This document shows, in pieces, positions 32,962 to 42,122 of a stretch of DNA of 64,000 nt. The DNA comes from Nocardioides sp. 1609 (GTDB lineage: Bacteria > Actinomycetota > Actinomycetes > Propionibacteriales > Nocardioidaceae): the NCBI RefSeq assembly GCF_004522105.1, contig NZ_SPUJ01000008.1, positions 1 to 64,000 on the forward strand, written 5' to 3'. Position 1 is the first letter of the stretch. Each line of letters opens with the position of its first letter. The notes beneath the pieces were generated by a model. The model was given only the letters and a program-made list of their open reading frames with translations, ran no database searches and was not told the DNA's origin. Both the position numbers and the translations under genes were made by a program.

Positions 32962-33225
32962 TCACAGGTGGGCGTAGACGTCGTCGAGGGAGATGCCGCT
33001 GGCGATCATCAGCACCTGGGCGTGGTAGAGCAGCTGGCTGATCTCCTCGGCCGTGCGCTCCTTGCCCTCGTGCTCGGCGGCCATCCAGGACTCGGCGGCC
33101 TCCTCGACCAGCTTCTTGCCGATGGCATGGACGCCGGCGTCGAGCTCGGCGACCGTGCCGGACCCCTCGGGTCGCGTGCGGGCCTTCTCGGTCAGCTCGG
33201 CAAACAGCCCGTCGAACGTCTTCAC
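32962..33225 (-). CDS. hisE: phosphoribosyl-ATP pyrophosphatase
   Basis: HisE hydrolyses phosphoribosyl-ATP to phosphoribosyl-AMP, step 2 of histidine synthesis. The 87-residue all-alpha MazG-like protein has KKLVEEAAESWMAAEHEG and AEEISQLLYHAQVLMIASG, which carry the metal-binding Glu and Asp residues. The GTG at 33225 follows a TAGGCT box by 8 nt; the TAG in that box is also the ribH stop. It may therefore have its own promoter as well as read-through from the riboflavin operon. Confidence 0.95.
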   Translation of the reverse strand: MKTFDGLFAELTEKARTRPEGSGTVAELDAGVHAIGKKLVEEAAESWMAAEHEGKERTAEEISQLLYHAQVLMIASGISLDDVYAHL

Positions 33226-33236
33226 GGTGGGTCAGC

Positions 33237-33716
33237 CTACGGGCGGGCGATCCCGCGCAGCACACGGGCGGTGGCGAGGGCGGCGGACGTCGCCTCGTAG
33301 CCCTTGTCCTCCACCGAGCCCTCGAGCCCGGCGCGGTCGAGCGCCTGCTGCTCGGTGTCGCACGTCAGGACGCCGAAGCCGATCGGGGTCCGGTGGTCGA
33401 GCGCGACCCGGCCCAGCCCGTCGGTGGCGGCGGAGCAGACGTAGTCGAAGTGCGGCGTGCCACCCCGGATGACCACGCCGAGGGCGACGACGGCGTCGTA
33501 TCCCTGGGCGGCCAGGGCCGCGGCGGCGACCGGGAGCTCGAAGGTGCCGGGCACGCGGACCACGACCGAGTCCTCGACCCGGTGGTCGGCCAGCGCCCGC
33601 TGCGCGCCGGCGAGCAGCCCGTCCATGACGACGGTGTGCCAGCTCGCCGCGACGACGGCGACCCGCAGGTCGTGGCCGTCGAACGGCTCGTCGGTGGGTG
33701 CTCCGTGTCCGGCCAT
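33237..33716 (-). CDS. ribH: 6,7-dimethyl-8-ribityllumazine synthase
   Basis: RibH condenses the ribityl-diaminopyrimidine with dihydroxybutanone phosphate in the penultimate step of riboflavin synthesis. The 159-residue protein shows VVAASWHTVVMDGLLAGA, RVPGTFELPVAAAALA and the catalytic region LGVVIRGGTPHFDYVCSA with the conserved His. Its ATG at 33716 shares a base with the ribBA stop. It is the last gene of the riboswitch-controlled operon. Confidence 0.97.
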   Translation of the reverse strand: MAGHGAPTDEPFDGHDLRVAVVAASWHTVVMDGLLAGAQRALADHRVEDSVVVRVPGTFELPVAAAALAAQGYDAVVALGVVIRGGTPHFDYVCSAATDGLGRVALDHRTPIGFGVLTCDTEQQALDRAGLEGSVEDKGYEATSAALATARVLRGIARP

Positions 33717-35068
33717 CAGAGGTTTCCTTCCAGGGGGTCGAGCGGGTCGTGACCGGCCAGGTCGGGCTGGTCCGGGTCGGGCTGGTCCAGGTCGGGGAGG
33801 TGGTGGCCCATCCGGTCGCGCTTGGCCAGCAGGTAGGCGATGTTGTGGCCGTTGGGGTGCGGCGTGAGCGGGACCCGCTCGGCGACCGGGACGCCGTACA
33901 GCTCGAGGTTCTCGACCTTGTCGGGGTTGTTGGTCAGCAGCCGAACCGACTCGATCTTGAGGTCCTTGAGGACCTGCGTCGCGGTGCCGTAGTGACGGGC
34001 GTCGGCCGGCAGCCCGAGGTCGAGGTTCGCGTCGACGGTGTCGCGTCCGCCGTCCTGGAGCTGGTAGGCCTGCAGCTTGGCGACCAGTCCGATGCCGCGG
34101 CCCTCGTGCCCGCGCAGGTAGACGACGACGCCGCGGCCCTCCTCGACGATCCGCTCCATCGCCTCGTCGAGCTGCGGTCCGCAGTCGCACCGGCTGCTCC
34201 CGAAGACGTCGCCGGTGAGGCACTCGGAGTGCACCCGGGTCAGCACCGGGTCGGGACCGGTGAGCGAGTCGGCGCCGTCCTCGCCGTAGACCAGCGCGAT
34301 GTGCTCGGAGCCGTCGGTGCTGACGCGGTAGCCGTAGGCGGTGAAGTCGCCGAAGCGCGTCGGCAGCCGCGTCTCCGCCACCCGCTCGACGAGGTTCTCG
34401 TGGCGCCGGCGGTAGCGGACGAGGTCCTCGATGGAGATCATCGCCAGCCCGTGCTCGTCGGCGAACTCGCGCAGCTCCGGCGCCCGCTTCATCGTGCCGT
34501 CGTCGTTGACGACCTCGACCAGGACGCCGGCGGGGGTGAGCCCCGCCAGGGTGGCGAGGTCGACGGCGGCCTCGGTGTGCCCGCGCCGGTTGAGCACGCC
34601 GCCGTCGCGGTAGCGCAGCGGGAAGACGTGGCCGGGCCGGGTGAGCTCCCACGGCTCGGTGGCGGAGTCCGCCAGCACCCGCGCGGTGTGGGCCCGGTCG
34701 GCGGCGCTGATGCCGGTGCTGACGCCGTCGCGGGCGTCGACCGAGATCGTGTACGCCGTACGCAGCTTGTCCTTGTTGTGCGGCGTCATCAGGGGGATCT
34801 CGAGCCGGTCGAGCATGGCACCCGGCATCGGCACGCAGATCACGCCGCTGGAGTGGCGGATCGTGAACGCCATCAGCTCCGGTGTCGCCTTGCTGGCGGC
34901 GAAGATGAGGTCGCCCTCGTTCTCGCGGGTCTCGTCGTCGACGACGACGACGGCCCGGCCGGCCGCGATGTCGGCGATCGCCCGCTCGACGCTGTCGAGC
35001 CGGACGCCCTGCCCGGCGGCCCGGCCGGTCGTCGGGCCGGTCGTCGGGCCCGTGGTCGGGGTGCTCAC
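33716..35068 (-). CDS. ribBA: bifunctional dihydroxybutanone-phosphate synthase / GTP cyclohydrolase II
   Basis: This fusion supplies both riboflavin precursors. The N-terminal half (to about residue 220) is RibB, with VVVVDDETRENEGDLIFAA and the IRHSSGVICVPM block. The C-terminal half is RibA, with zinc ligands in TGDVFGSSRCDCGPQLDEA, then RGHEGRGIGL and a GTP-binding region. The 450 residues include an N-terminal PTTGPTTGPTTG repeat and a C-terminal DPDQPD-rich tail, both outside the domains. The GTG at 35068 overlaps the ribM stop and has AGGAG 7 nt upstream. Confidence 0.96.
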   Translation of the reverse strand: MSTPTTGPTTGPTTGRAAGQGVRLDSVERAIADIAAGRAVVVVDDETRENEGDLIFAASKATPELMAFTIRHSSGVICVPMPGAMLDRLEIPLMTPHNKDKLRTAYTISVDARDGVSTGISAADRAHTARVLADSATEPWELTRPGHVFPLRYRDGGVLNRRGHTEAAVDLATLAGLTPAGVLVEVVNDDGTMKRAPELREFADEHGLAMISIEDLVRYRRRHENLVERVAETRLPTRFGDFTAYGYRVSTDGSEHIALVYGEDGADSLTGPDPVLTRVHSECLTGDVFGSSRCDCGPQLDEAMERIVEEGRGVVVYLRGHEGRGIGLVAKLQAYQLQDGGRDTVDANLDLGLPADARHYGTATQVLKDLKIESVRLLTNNPDKVENLELYGVPVAERVPLTPHPNGHNIAYLLAKRDRMGHHLPDLDQPDPDQPDLAGHDPLDPLEGNL

Positions 35069-35771
35069 GTGAGTGCTCCTTCTCGGGGGTGGCCCCCGCG
35101 GTTGTCGGCGGACGCGGCGACGGGCTCGACCCGTCGTCCGACCCGCCACCAGGTGACGAGGCCGGCGACCACGAACACCGCGTAGAACAGGTACATACCG
35201 GCGGTCGGGTAGTAGCCGGCCCGGACCAGGCTGGTCACGCCGACGACGTCGACGAGCAGCCACACCACCCAGAACTCGGTCAGGCCGCGGGCCATGCCGT
35301 AGGTGGCGAGCATCGAGCCGGCCAGGATCCAGGCCTCGGTCGCCACCCCCCACGAGCCGATCCGCTGGAGCGCGACGTAGGCGACGGCGTACCCGACGAC
35401 GCCGAGGCCGAGGAGTCGCAGCCGCTCGGCGCCGGTGGCCCACCGGGGCGCCACCGCACCGCCGTCGCTCGCGCCGCCGTAGCGGCGGGCCGCCGACCAG
35501 CGTCGCCAGCCGTAGACGCTCACGGCGGCGAAGAACACCTGGCGGCCGGCCTGGCCCCACAGCGGCTCGCCGGTGACCCCGCCGAGCTCGCCGGAGACGA
35601 AGACGGTGAACAGCAGGACGTTGCCGACCAGGCCGACCGGCCAGGCCCAGATCAGCCGGCGCATGCCGAACAGGGCGCTGGCCAGGCCGAAGCCGTTGCC
35701 GACGACCTCACGGACGGCGAGGGCGCCGTCGCCGACCGGGATGGTGCCGTGGAGCAGCCACTCGAGCGGGC

Positions 35772-35775
<4 letters not shown>
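35065..35775 (-). CDS. ribM: PnuC-like riboflavin transporter
   Basis: The 236-residue protein has about six hydrophobic segments and PnuC-family blocks such as SVYGWRRW and GLTEFWVVWLLVDVVGV. PnuC proteins move vitamins by facilitated diffusion; members inside riboflavin operons (RibM of Streptomyces, PnuX of Corynebacterium) carry riboflavin. Its place between ribE and ribBA, behind an FMN riboswitch, supports that role rather than nicotinamide riboside transport. GTG at 35775 overlaps the ribE stop, and its stop overlaps the ribBA start. Confidence 0.85.
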
Positions 35776-36386
<611 letters not shown>

Positions 36387-36387
36387 G

Positions 36388-37464
36388 TCAGTCCTTTCGT
36401 GGCGCGGGGGCGCCCGAGGCGCGGGGGGTGAGTGTGAGGCGGACGTTCGGCTCCTCGCCGTCGATCCCGGGCAGGACGGTGACGTCGTCCACCACCGGGC
36501 GGAACGCCTGGTCGATCCCGGTGATTCCGAGGTCGCCGACCGCGGACCGGCCGGCACCGAGCAGCATCGGCGCGACGTAGGCGACGATCTCGTCGACCAG
36601 CCCGGCCCGCAGGAACGCGGCGGCCAGCGTCGGCCCGCCCTCGAGGAAGACGTGCTGGCGGCCGCGGGCGGCCAGGTCGGCCAGCGCCACGTGGGGGTCG
36701 CGGGTGCGGAGCCGGACGGTCTCGGCGTCGCCGTCGAACACCCGTCGGGCCGGGTCGAGGGCGCGCTCCCCCATCACCGCGCGCAGCGGCTGGACGTCGA
36801 GCGGGACGCCGTCCTCGTCGCGCACGGTGAGCAGCGGGTCGTCGACGGCGACGGTGTTGGTGCCCACCAGCATCGTGTCGCACAGGGCGCGCAGCCGGTG
36901 GGTGTCGAGGCGCGCGGCCCGGCTGGAGACCCAGCGCGAGGTGCCGTCGGCGGCGGCGCTGCGTCCGTCGAGGGTCGCGGCGAACTTCCAGGTGACGAAC
37001 GGGCGCCGCTCGCGCAGGGCGACCCGGTAGACCTCGGCCAGCCGGGCGGCCTCGTCGGCGAGGAGCCCGGACTCGACCTCGATGCCGGCGGCCTCGAGCG
37101 CGGCGCGGCCGCCCGCGGCCACCGGGTTGGCGTCGGCCTCGGCGAAGACCACCCGGCGCACGCCGGCGCGGACGAGCGCCTCGGTGCAGGGGCCGGTGCG
37201 GCCGGTGTGGTGGCACGGCTCGAGCGTCACCACCGCCGTCGTGCCGTGGGCCGCCGCGCCGGCACGGGCCAGGGCGTCGGCCTCGGCGTGCGGGGTGCCG
37301 GGACCGCGGTGGTGGCCCTCGGCGACCGTGCGGCCGGCGTCGTCGAGCAGCACGCACCCGACCCGGCGGGTGTCGGCGACCATCGCGACGCCGGGCGTCG
37401 CGGCCAGCACGAGCGCACGGCGCATGGCCGCACGCTCGGCCGCTGCCGCGGGGTTGCCACCCAT
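36388..37464 (-). CDS. ribD: bifunctional pyrimidine deaminase/reductase
   Basis: RibD deaminates and then reduces the GTP-derived pyrimidine in riboflavin synthesis. The 358-residue protein has a zinc deaminase domain with PHAEADALARAG and LEPCHHTGRTGPCTEALV (zinc His and Cys) and a C-terminal HTP reductase domain (TWKFAATLDGRSAAADG). ATG at 37464 is chosen for its GGAG site and because further upstream lies the riboswitch. The ribosome site can pair with 37498-37506, so FMN control is probably at translation start. Confidence 0.95.
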   Translation of the reverse strand: MGGNPAAAAERAAMRRALVLAATPGVAMVADTRRVGCVLLDDAGRTVAEGHHRGPGTPHAEADALARAGAAAHGTTAVVTLEPCHHTGRTGPCTEALVRAGVRRVVFAEADANPVAAGGRAALEAAGIEVESGLLADEAARLAEVYRVALRERRPFVTWKFAATLDGRSAAADGTSRWVSSRAARLDTHRLRALCDTMLVGTNTVAVDDPLLTVRDEDGVPLDVQPLRAVMGERALDPARRVFDGDAETVRLRTRDPHVALADLAARGRQHVFLEGGPTLAAAFLRAGLVDEIVAYVAPMLLGAGRSAVGDLGITGIDQAFRPVVDDVTVLPGIDGEEPNVRLTLTPRASGAPAPRKD

Positions 37465-37556
37465 GTCGTCTCCGGTCCGGTCGGGCTCACGGACTCCGGG
37501 GACGACGGTCGTGGACGGTCCCGAGGCTCGGGCGACGTCGGCGAACCACTGCGTGC

Positions 37557-37676
37557 GCTTACCATCCGGACTTTCACCGTCGGTCCAGGAGTTCCACCTG
37601 GTCAACCGCTCACTGGAGGTGAGCGGGTCGCGGACTGTCACCGCCGGCTCGGAATTGCACCGACCCCAGAGCACGC
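37557..37676 (-). ncRNA. FMN riboswitch (RFN element)
   Basis: The minus strand carries the conserved RFN blocks in order: GGGGTCGGTG, AATTCCGAGCCGGCGGTGAC, AGTCCGCGAC, a variable stem, GGTTGACCAGGTGGAACTCC, GGACCGACGGTGAAAGTCC and GGATGG. It lies about 95 nt ahead of ribD. The expression platform contains GTCGTCCCC (37506-37498), which can pair with the ribD ribosome site GGAGACGAC (37473-37465), so binding of FMN probably hides the start site and switches off the whole rib operon. Confidence 0.95.
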
Positions 37677-37697
37677 GAGCGAAGGATGCTGCTTTGT

Positions 37698-37946
37698 TCA
37701 CTCGTCGGGTCGAGTTTGCCACACGCCCGGCTCCTCGGCGGTGTGGGCCACCTCACCCCGGGCGCCGCGCCGGGCGTCGACCAGGCAGAGCACCCCCAGG
37801 TAGCCCCAGCCGATCCACAGCGGCCAGGGCAGCGACGCGATCACCGCGACCGCGGCCATCACGCCCCCGACGAGCAGCCACCCGCGGACCCACGGGTCGG
37901 CGGCGACCCGGTCCACGTCGTCCATGCCTCGAGTGTGGTGGCTCAT
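37698..37946 (-). CDS. small membrane protein upstream of the riboswitch
   Basis: The 82-residue product has one or two membrane helices (VRGWLLVGGVMAAVAVIASL, then PLWIGWGYLGVLCLVDARRG) between short charged ends. It ends close to the 5' end of the riboswitch, so the rib promoter must lie within or just behind this gene, or the operon is read through it. No known family is recognised. An internal ATG at 37925 is an alternative start. Confidence 0.55.
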   Translation of the reverse strand: MSHHTRGMDDVDRVAADPWVRGWLLVGGVMAAVAVIASLPWPLWIGWGYLGVLCLVDARRGARGEVAHTAEEPGVWQTRPDE

Positions 37947-37995
37947 GGTGAGTTAGACAACTAAGACGCGCGAGTTACTGCGGTCCCTGAGCGCG

Positions 37996-38053
37996 CAATT
38001 GCCGCGAATTGGCCAGTTCCCGCCCCCGCGACCGAGCCGACCTCGGCAATTGC
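37996..38053. repeat. imperfect direct repeat with CAATTGC palindromes
   Basis: CAATTGC at 37996-38002 and again at 38047-38053 starts two similar segments of about 20 bp (each with GA, T and TGGCC or TTGGCC at the same distances). They are AT-rich islands in very GC-rich DNA, just behind the pnkp stop and ahead of the small membrane-protein gene. They could be regulator sites or a transcription-end element; nothing decides. Confidence 0.5.
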
Positions 38054-38066
38054 ACGGATCTGGCCG

Positions 38067-40649
38067 TCACAGGCGCGGGTCCACCGGCTCGCTCTCCAGC
38101 GCGAGGACGGCGAACGCCAGCTGGTGCACCCGCCACAGCGGCTCGCCGGCCACGAACGCGGCGAGCGCGTCGACCCCGAGCCCGTGCTCGCGCAGGGCCA
38201 GCGACTGCTTGCGGCCCAGGTTGCGCTGGCGCAGGACGTCGAGCGCGTCGGTGTAGTCGGGGCCGTAGATGATCCGCAGGTACTCCCGGCCGCGGACCTT
38301 GAGGCCGGGCTGCACCCGCCGGTCGTCCGGACCGGGCACCGCCGCCGGCTTCACGACCATCCCCTCGCCGCCGGCCCCCCGCGCGTCGGTGAGGTCGAGC
38401 CACCAGCGGGTGGCGGCGTCGCGGTCGGTGTCGGAGGCCAGGTCGACCGCGATGCTCCGGGTCGGGGTCAGGAACGCGCCGGCAGCGCCGACGAGGCGCC
38501 CGAGCACGTCAAGGTGCCAGGCGTGCGGCTGCTCGAGCGCCAGCGTGCGGCCCTCGGCGGCCAGCACCTGGAACGGCGCGAACCGGACCCGCTCGACCGG
38601 GGCGAGTGGGTGGCCGGCGTCCGGCTCGCAGTAGCGCGCGTAGGCGTCGCGGAAGGCCCGGGCGTGGTCGAGTCGCCGCGACGTGCGCCCGGCCAGCTCG
38701 GCCAGCCTGGCCGTCATCGTGTCGTCGAGGCCCCGCGCGGTCGCGGCGGCGAGCAGGTCGCCGGCCACCGGGAGCGCCGTGCGGGCCGCGGCACCGACCG
38801 AGGCGTACTGGTCGCGGATCAGGCCGAGCGCCTTCGCCGACCAGGGCAGCAGCTCGCCGTCGAGCGCCACCCAGTCGGTGTCGAGCTCGTCGAACAGCAG
38901 TGCGACGGCGTCCCTGACCCGCGCCACCAGCGCCTCGTGCTGGGTGCGGTCGGAGAAGAAGGGCCGGCCGGTGCGGGTGTACACCGCACCGGACGTGCCG
39001 TCGTCGAGGCCGAACCGTCCGGCGGCCACCGCCGCGTCGCGGCACACGACGGCGATCGCACGGGAGCCCATGTGCTTCTCCTCGCACACGACGTGCGTGA
39101 CGCCGGCCCGGGCGTAGGCCGCGAAGGCCTCCGACGGGTGCTCGAGGTACCCCTCGACCTCCGACGTCGGCGCCGGGGCCATCGTCGGGGGCAGGTAGAC
39201 CAGCCACCGCGGGTCGACCGCGAACCGGCTCATCACCTCGAGCGCGGCAGCGGCGTTCTCCTCGGGCACCTTCACGCGGCCGGCGTGGGTGGATTCGAGC
39301 CAGCGGGTGCCGACGACGTCGTCGAGGCGCAGCGTGCCGGGCACGCGCGGCGCCCCGGCCACGGCGGCGCCCTCGGCGGCCACGGGCCGCACCGGGGCGT
39401 ACCACTCCCGCTCGGCCGGGACGGCGACGAGCTCGCGCTCGGGGTAGCGCAGCGCCGTCAGGGCGCCACCGAAGACGACACCGGTGTCGAGGCAGATCGT
39501 GTTGTTGACCCACTCGGCTCTCGGCACCGGCGTGTGGCCGTGGACGACGGCGGCCGACCCGCGGTACTCCTGGGCCCACGGGTAGCGCACCGGGAGGCCG
39601 AGCTCGTCGGTCTCCCCCGTCGTGTCGCCGTACAGCGCGAAGCTGCGCACCCGGGCCGACGAGCGACCGTGGTAGGCCTCCTTGAGCCCGGCGTGGGCGA
39701 CGACCAGCCGTCCGTCGTCGAGGACGTAGTGGCTGATCAGCCCGTCCATGAACTGCTGCGCCGCCGCGCGGAGCTCCGCGGGCTCGGCGGCGAGCTGCTC
39801 GAGCGACTCCTTCAGCCCGTGGGTCACCTGCACGTCGGCGCCCTTGAGCGCCCGGACCAGCTTGGCCTCGTGGTTGCCCGCGACGCACAGCGCGTCGCCG
39901 GCCGCGACCATCCCCATCACCAGGCGCAGGACGCCGGGCGTGTCGGGGCCGCGGTCGACGAGGTCACCGACGAACACCGCCGTGCGGCCGTCGGGGTGGT
40001 GCGCGCCGTCGTCGCGGACGGCGTAGCCCAGCGTGGTCAGCAGGGTGCGCAGCTCGCCGGCGCAGCCGTGGACGTCACCGATCACGTCGAAGGGACCGGT
40101 GTGGTCGCGCCGGTCGTTCCACGAGCGCTCGCGGCCGATGCTCACCGACTCGATCTCCTCGACCCCGTCGAGCACGTGGACCCGCCGGAACCCCTCGCGG
40201 CGCAGACCCTTGAGCGAGCGCCGCAGGTCGCGGTGCTGGCGGGTGACGACGTGGCTGCCGAACGTGCGGTCGGGCCGGGCGGCGTTGCGGCGCACCGCCT
40301 CCGCCTCCGGGACGTCGAGCACCACCGCGTCGACGAGGACGTCGTGGTCCTTGGCGAGCCGCACCAGCTGGGCGCGGGCGGCCTTCTGCACGTTGGTCGC
40401 GTCGACGACGGTGAGCAGGCCGCGGCGCAGCCGGGTGGCGACGATGAAGTCCAGCACCGCGAAGGCGTCCGGCGTCGCGGCCTGGTCGTTCGGGTCGTCG
40501 GCGACCAGGCCGCGGCAGACGTCGCTCGACACGACCTGGGTGGGCAGGAAGTGGCGGGCGGCGAAGGTGGACTTGCCGCTGCCGGAGATGCCGACGAGCA
40601 GCACGAGGCCCGTCTCGGGCACGGTGATCCGACGTCCGGCCTCAGCCAC
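38067..40649 (-). CDS. pnkp: polynucleotide kinase-phosphatase-ligase Pnkp (RNA repair)
   Basis: The 860-residue protein is a full bacterial Pnkp. A 5'-OH polynucleotide kinase (P-loop VGISGSGKST at residues 19-28, DPNDQAATPDAF lid region) is followed by a calcineurin-like 2',3'-phosphatase (GDVHGCAGEL at 191, GDLVDRGPDT, AGNHEAKL at 258, HGHTP at 370) and an RNA ligase-like adenylyltransferase (motif I EEKHMGSRA with Lys near 525, motif IV GGEGMVVKP, motif V LKVRGREYL). All catalytic motifs appear intact, and the length equals the studied Clostridium enzyme (870). The GTG at 40649 overlaps the hen1 stop by 8 bp. It works with Hen1 to heal and seal cut RNA, such as ribotoxin-cleaved tRNA. Confidence 0.96.
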   Translation of the reverse strand: MAEAGRRITVPETGLVLLVGISGSGKSTFAARHFLPTQVVSSDVCRGLVADDPNDQAATPDAFAVLDFIVATRLRRGLLTVVDATNVQKAARAQLVRLAKDHDVLVDAVVLDVPEAEAVRRNAARPDRTFGSHVVTRQHRDLRRSLKGLRREGFRRVHVLDGVEEIESVSIGRERSWNDRRDHTGPFDVIGDVHGCAGELRTLLTTLGYAVRDDGAHHPDGRTAVFVGDLVDRGPDTPGVLRLVMGMVAAGDALCVAGNHEAKLVRALKGADVQVTHGLKESLEQLAAEPAELRAAAQQFMDGLISHYVLDDGRLVVAHAGLKEAYHGRSSARVRSFALYGDTTGETDELGLPVRYPWAQEYRGSAAVVHGHTPVPRAEWVNNTICLDTGVVFGGALTALRYPERELVAVPAEREWYAPVRPVAAEGAAVAGAPRVPGTLRLDDVVGTRWLESTHAGRVKVPEENAAAALEVMSRFAVDPRWLVYLPPTMAPAPTSEVEGYLEHPSEAFAAYARAGVTHVVCEEKHMGSRAIAVVCRDAAVAAGRFGLDDGTSGAVYTRTGRPFFSDRTQHEALVARVRDAVALLFDELDTDWVALDGELLPWSAKALGLIRDQYASVGAAARTALPVAGDLLAAATARGLDDTMTARLAELAGRTSRRLDHARAFRDAYARYCEPDAGHPLAPVERVRFAPFQVLAAEGRTLALEQPHAWHLDVLGRLVGAAGAFLTPTRSIAVDLASDTDRDAATRWWLDLTDARGAGGEGMVVKPAAVPGPDDRRVQPGLKVRGREYLRIIYGPDYTDALDVLRQRNLGRKQSLALREHGLGVDALAAFVAGEPLWRVHQLAFAVLALESEPVDPRL

Positions 40650-42060
40650 GGGTGAACACCCCCATCTGCGTCGGCGCGCCGAGGGTCTCGTCGGGCTCGC
40701 CGATCCCCCGGAGCTCGACGGTGTAGCCGTGCGCGCCGGCCACCCGGTCGCACCAGGCGGCGAACTCGGCACGGGTCCACTCGAAGCGGTGGTCGGGGTG
40801 GCGCATCCCGGTCAGCTCCTCGTAGCGGACGTTGTACTCGGCGTTCGGCGTGGTGACCACGACGGAGGCCGGGGCGGCCGCGCCGAGGACGACGTGCTCC
40901 AGCGCGGCGAGCCGCGACGGGTCGACGTGCTCGACGACCTCCATCAGGACGGCGGCGTCGTAGCCGCCGAGCCGCTGGTCCTCGTAGGTCAGCGCGCCCT
41001 GGAACAGGGTCACCCGCTCGGCCTGGCGCTCGCTCATCGACTCCAGGCGGAGCACCCGGGCCGCCTGCTCGAGGGAGCGCGAGGAGACGTCGACGCCCGC
41101 GATCCGGGTGAACCGGTGCTCCCCGACCAGCGCACGGAGCAGGGCCCCGCCACCGCAGCCGAGGTCGATCACCGACTCGGCCCCGACGTCGAGCAGGGCG
41201 CGGACGACGGCGTCGCGGCGCAGCGCCGCGAGCGGCACCCGTCGCGGGTCGGCGACCTCGGCCGGGACGTCGTCGGGCCCGGTGTCCCGGCCCTCCTCCA
41301 GCCCGTCGTCGAGCTCGGCCAGGCGGGCCAGCGCGGCGCGGGTGAGCGTCGTCCGGGCCAGGTAGCGGCGGGCGACGAGCTCGCGCTCGGGGTGGGTGGT
41401 GAGCCAGTCGCCGCCGGAGCGCAGCAGCTTGTCGATCTCGTCGGTGCCCTGCCAGTAGTGCTTGGCCTCGTCGAGCACCGGCAGCAGCACGTGCAGCTGG
41501 CCCAGCGCGTCCGCGAGCCTCAGGTGTCCGGTGATGGTCAGGTCGACGTAGCGCGAGTCGCCCCACTCGGGGAACGCCGGGTCGAGCGGCACCGGGAGCG
41601 CGGTGACGCTCCAGCCCAGCGGCTCGAACAGCCGGTGCGCGATGTCGGGGCCACCGCGGCAGGGCAGCACCGGGATCCGGATCTCGAGCGGGATCGGGTG
41701 GTCGGCGAGCTCCTGGCGCGCCGCGCACCGTCCCGCCCGGGCGGTGCTGAAGACGTCGGCGACCGCGACGCCGAGCAGGGACGACGCGGCGTAGGGCCGG
41801 TCGTTGACGTACTGCCCCAGGCTGAAGTCCGGGCTGTCGCGCCCCCGGGTGCGGGCCAGCCGGACCGGGTCGATCTCGAGGAGCACCGCCGCGGTGCAGC
41901 GGGCGTCGTCGGCCTCGGGGTAGAAGACGGTCGCGGTGCCGAAGGACTGTGTGAACTGCTGGACCCGCTCGGGGTGCTTGTGGAGCAGGTAGCCGAGGTC
42001 GGTCGCCGGGCCCGGCGTCGGGCCGGTGTCCCGGGCGGTGGTCGTGACGGTCAGCAGCAC
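40642..42060 (-). CDS. hen1: 3'-terminal RNA ribose 2'-O-methyltransferase Hen1
   Basis: Bacterial Hen1 methylates the 2'-OH at the 3' end of cleaved RNA before Pnkp seals it, so the repaired site resists a second cut. The 472-residue protein has the N-terminal domain that activates Pnkp ligase (VTTTARDT, then TDLGYLLHKHPERVQQF) and a C-terminal methyltransferase with SAM motif IDLGCGGGALLRALVG, metal-binding LMEVVEHVDPSRL and the late MRHPDHRFEWTRAEF. GTG at 42060 is chosen because CAGACT lies 6 nt ahead and homologues start MLLT; GTG at 42066 is possible. Confidence 0.95.
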   Translation of the reverse strand: MLLTVTTTARDTGPTPGPATDLGYLLHKHPERVQQFTQSFGTATVFYPEADDARCTAAVLLEIDPVRLARTRGRDSPDFSLGQYVNDRPYAASSLLGVAVADVFSTARAGRCAARQELADHPIPLEIRIPVLPCRGGPDIAHRLFEPLGWSVTALPVPLDPAFPEWGDSRYVDLTITGHLRLADALGQLHVLLPVLDEAKHYWQGTDEIDKLLRSGGDWLTTHPERELVARRYLARTTLTRAALARLAELDDGLEEGRDTGPDDVPAEVADPRRVPLAALRRDAVVRALLDVGAESVIDLGCGGGALLRALVGEHRFTRIAGVDVSSRSLEQAARVLRLESMSERQAERVTLFQGALTYEDQRLGGYDAAVLMEVVEHVDPSRLAALEHVVLGAAAPASVVVTTPNAEYNVRYEELTGMRHPDHRFEWTRAEFAAWCDRVAGAHGYTVELRGIGEPDETLGAPTQMGVFTRG

Positions 42061-42066
42061 CGGCAC

Positions 42067-42093
42067 AGTCTGCCCGCCCGGACGTCGTACGTC
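42067..42093 (-). promoter_or_regulatory. hen1-pnkp promoter region with a small palindrome
   Basis: The minus-strand box CAGACT (42072-42067) is 6 nt from the hen1 GTG at 42060. Between the -10 and the -35 position lies GACGT-CGT-ACGTC (42081-42093), an inverted repeat with 5-bp arms. A bound regulator there would repress. No regulator gene adjoins, so the role is an inference. Confidence 0.4.
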
Positions 42094-42122
42094 GCCCGAG
42101 TTCGGGTGCCCTCCGGCGTGCT

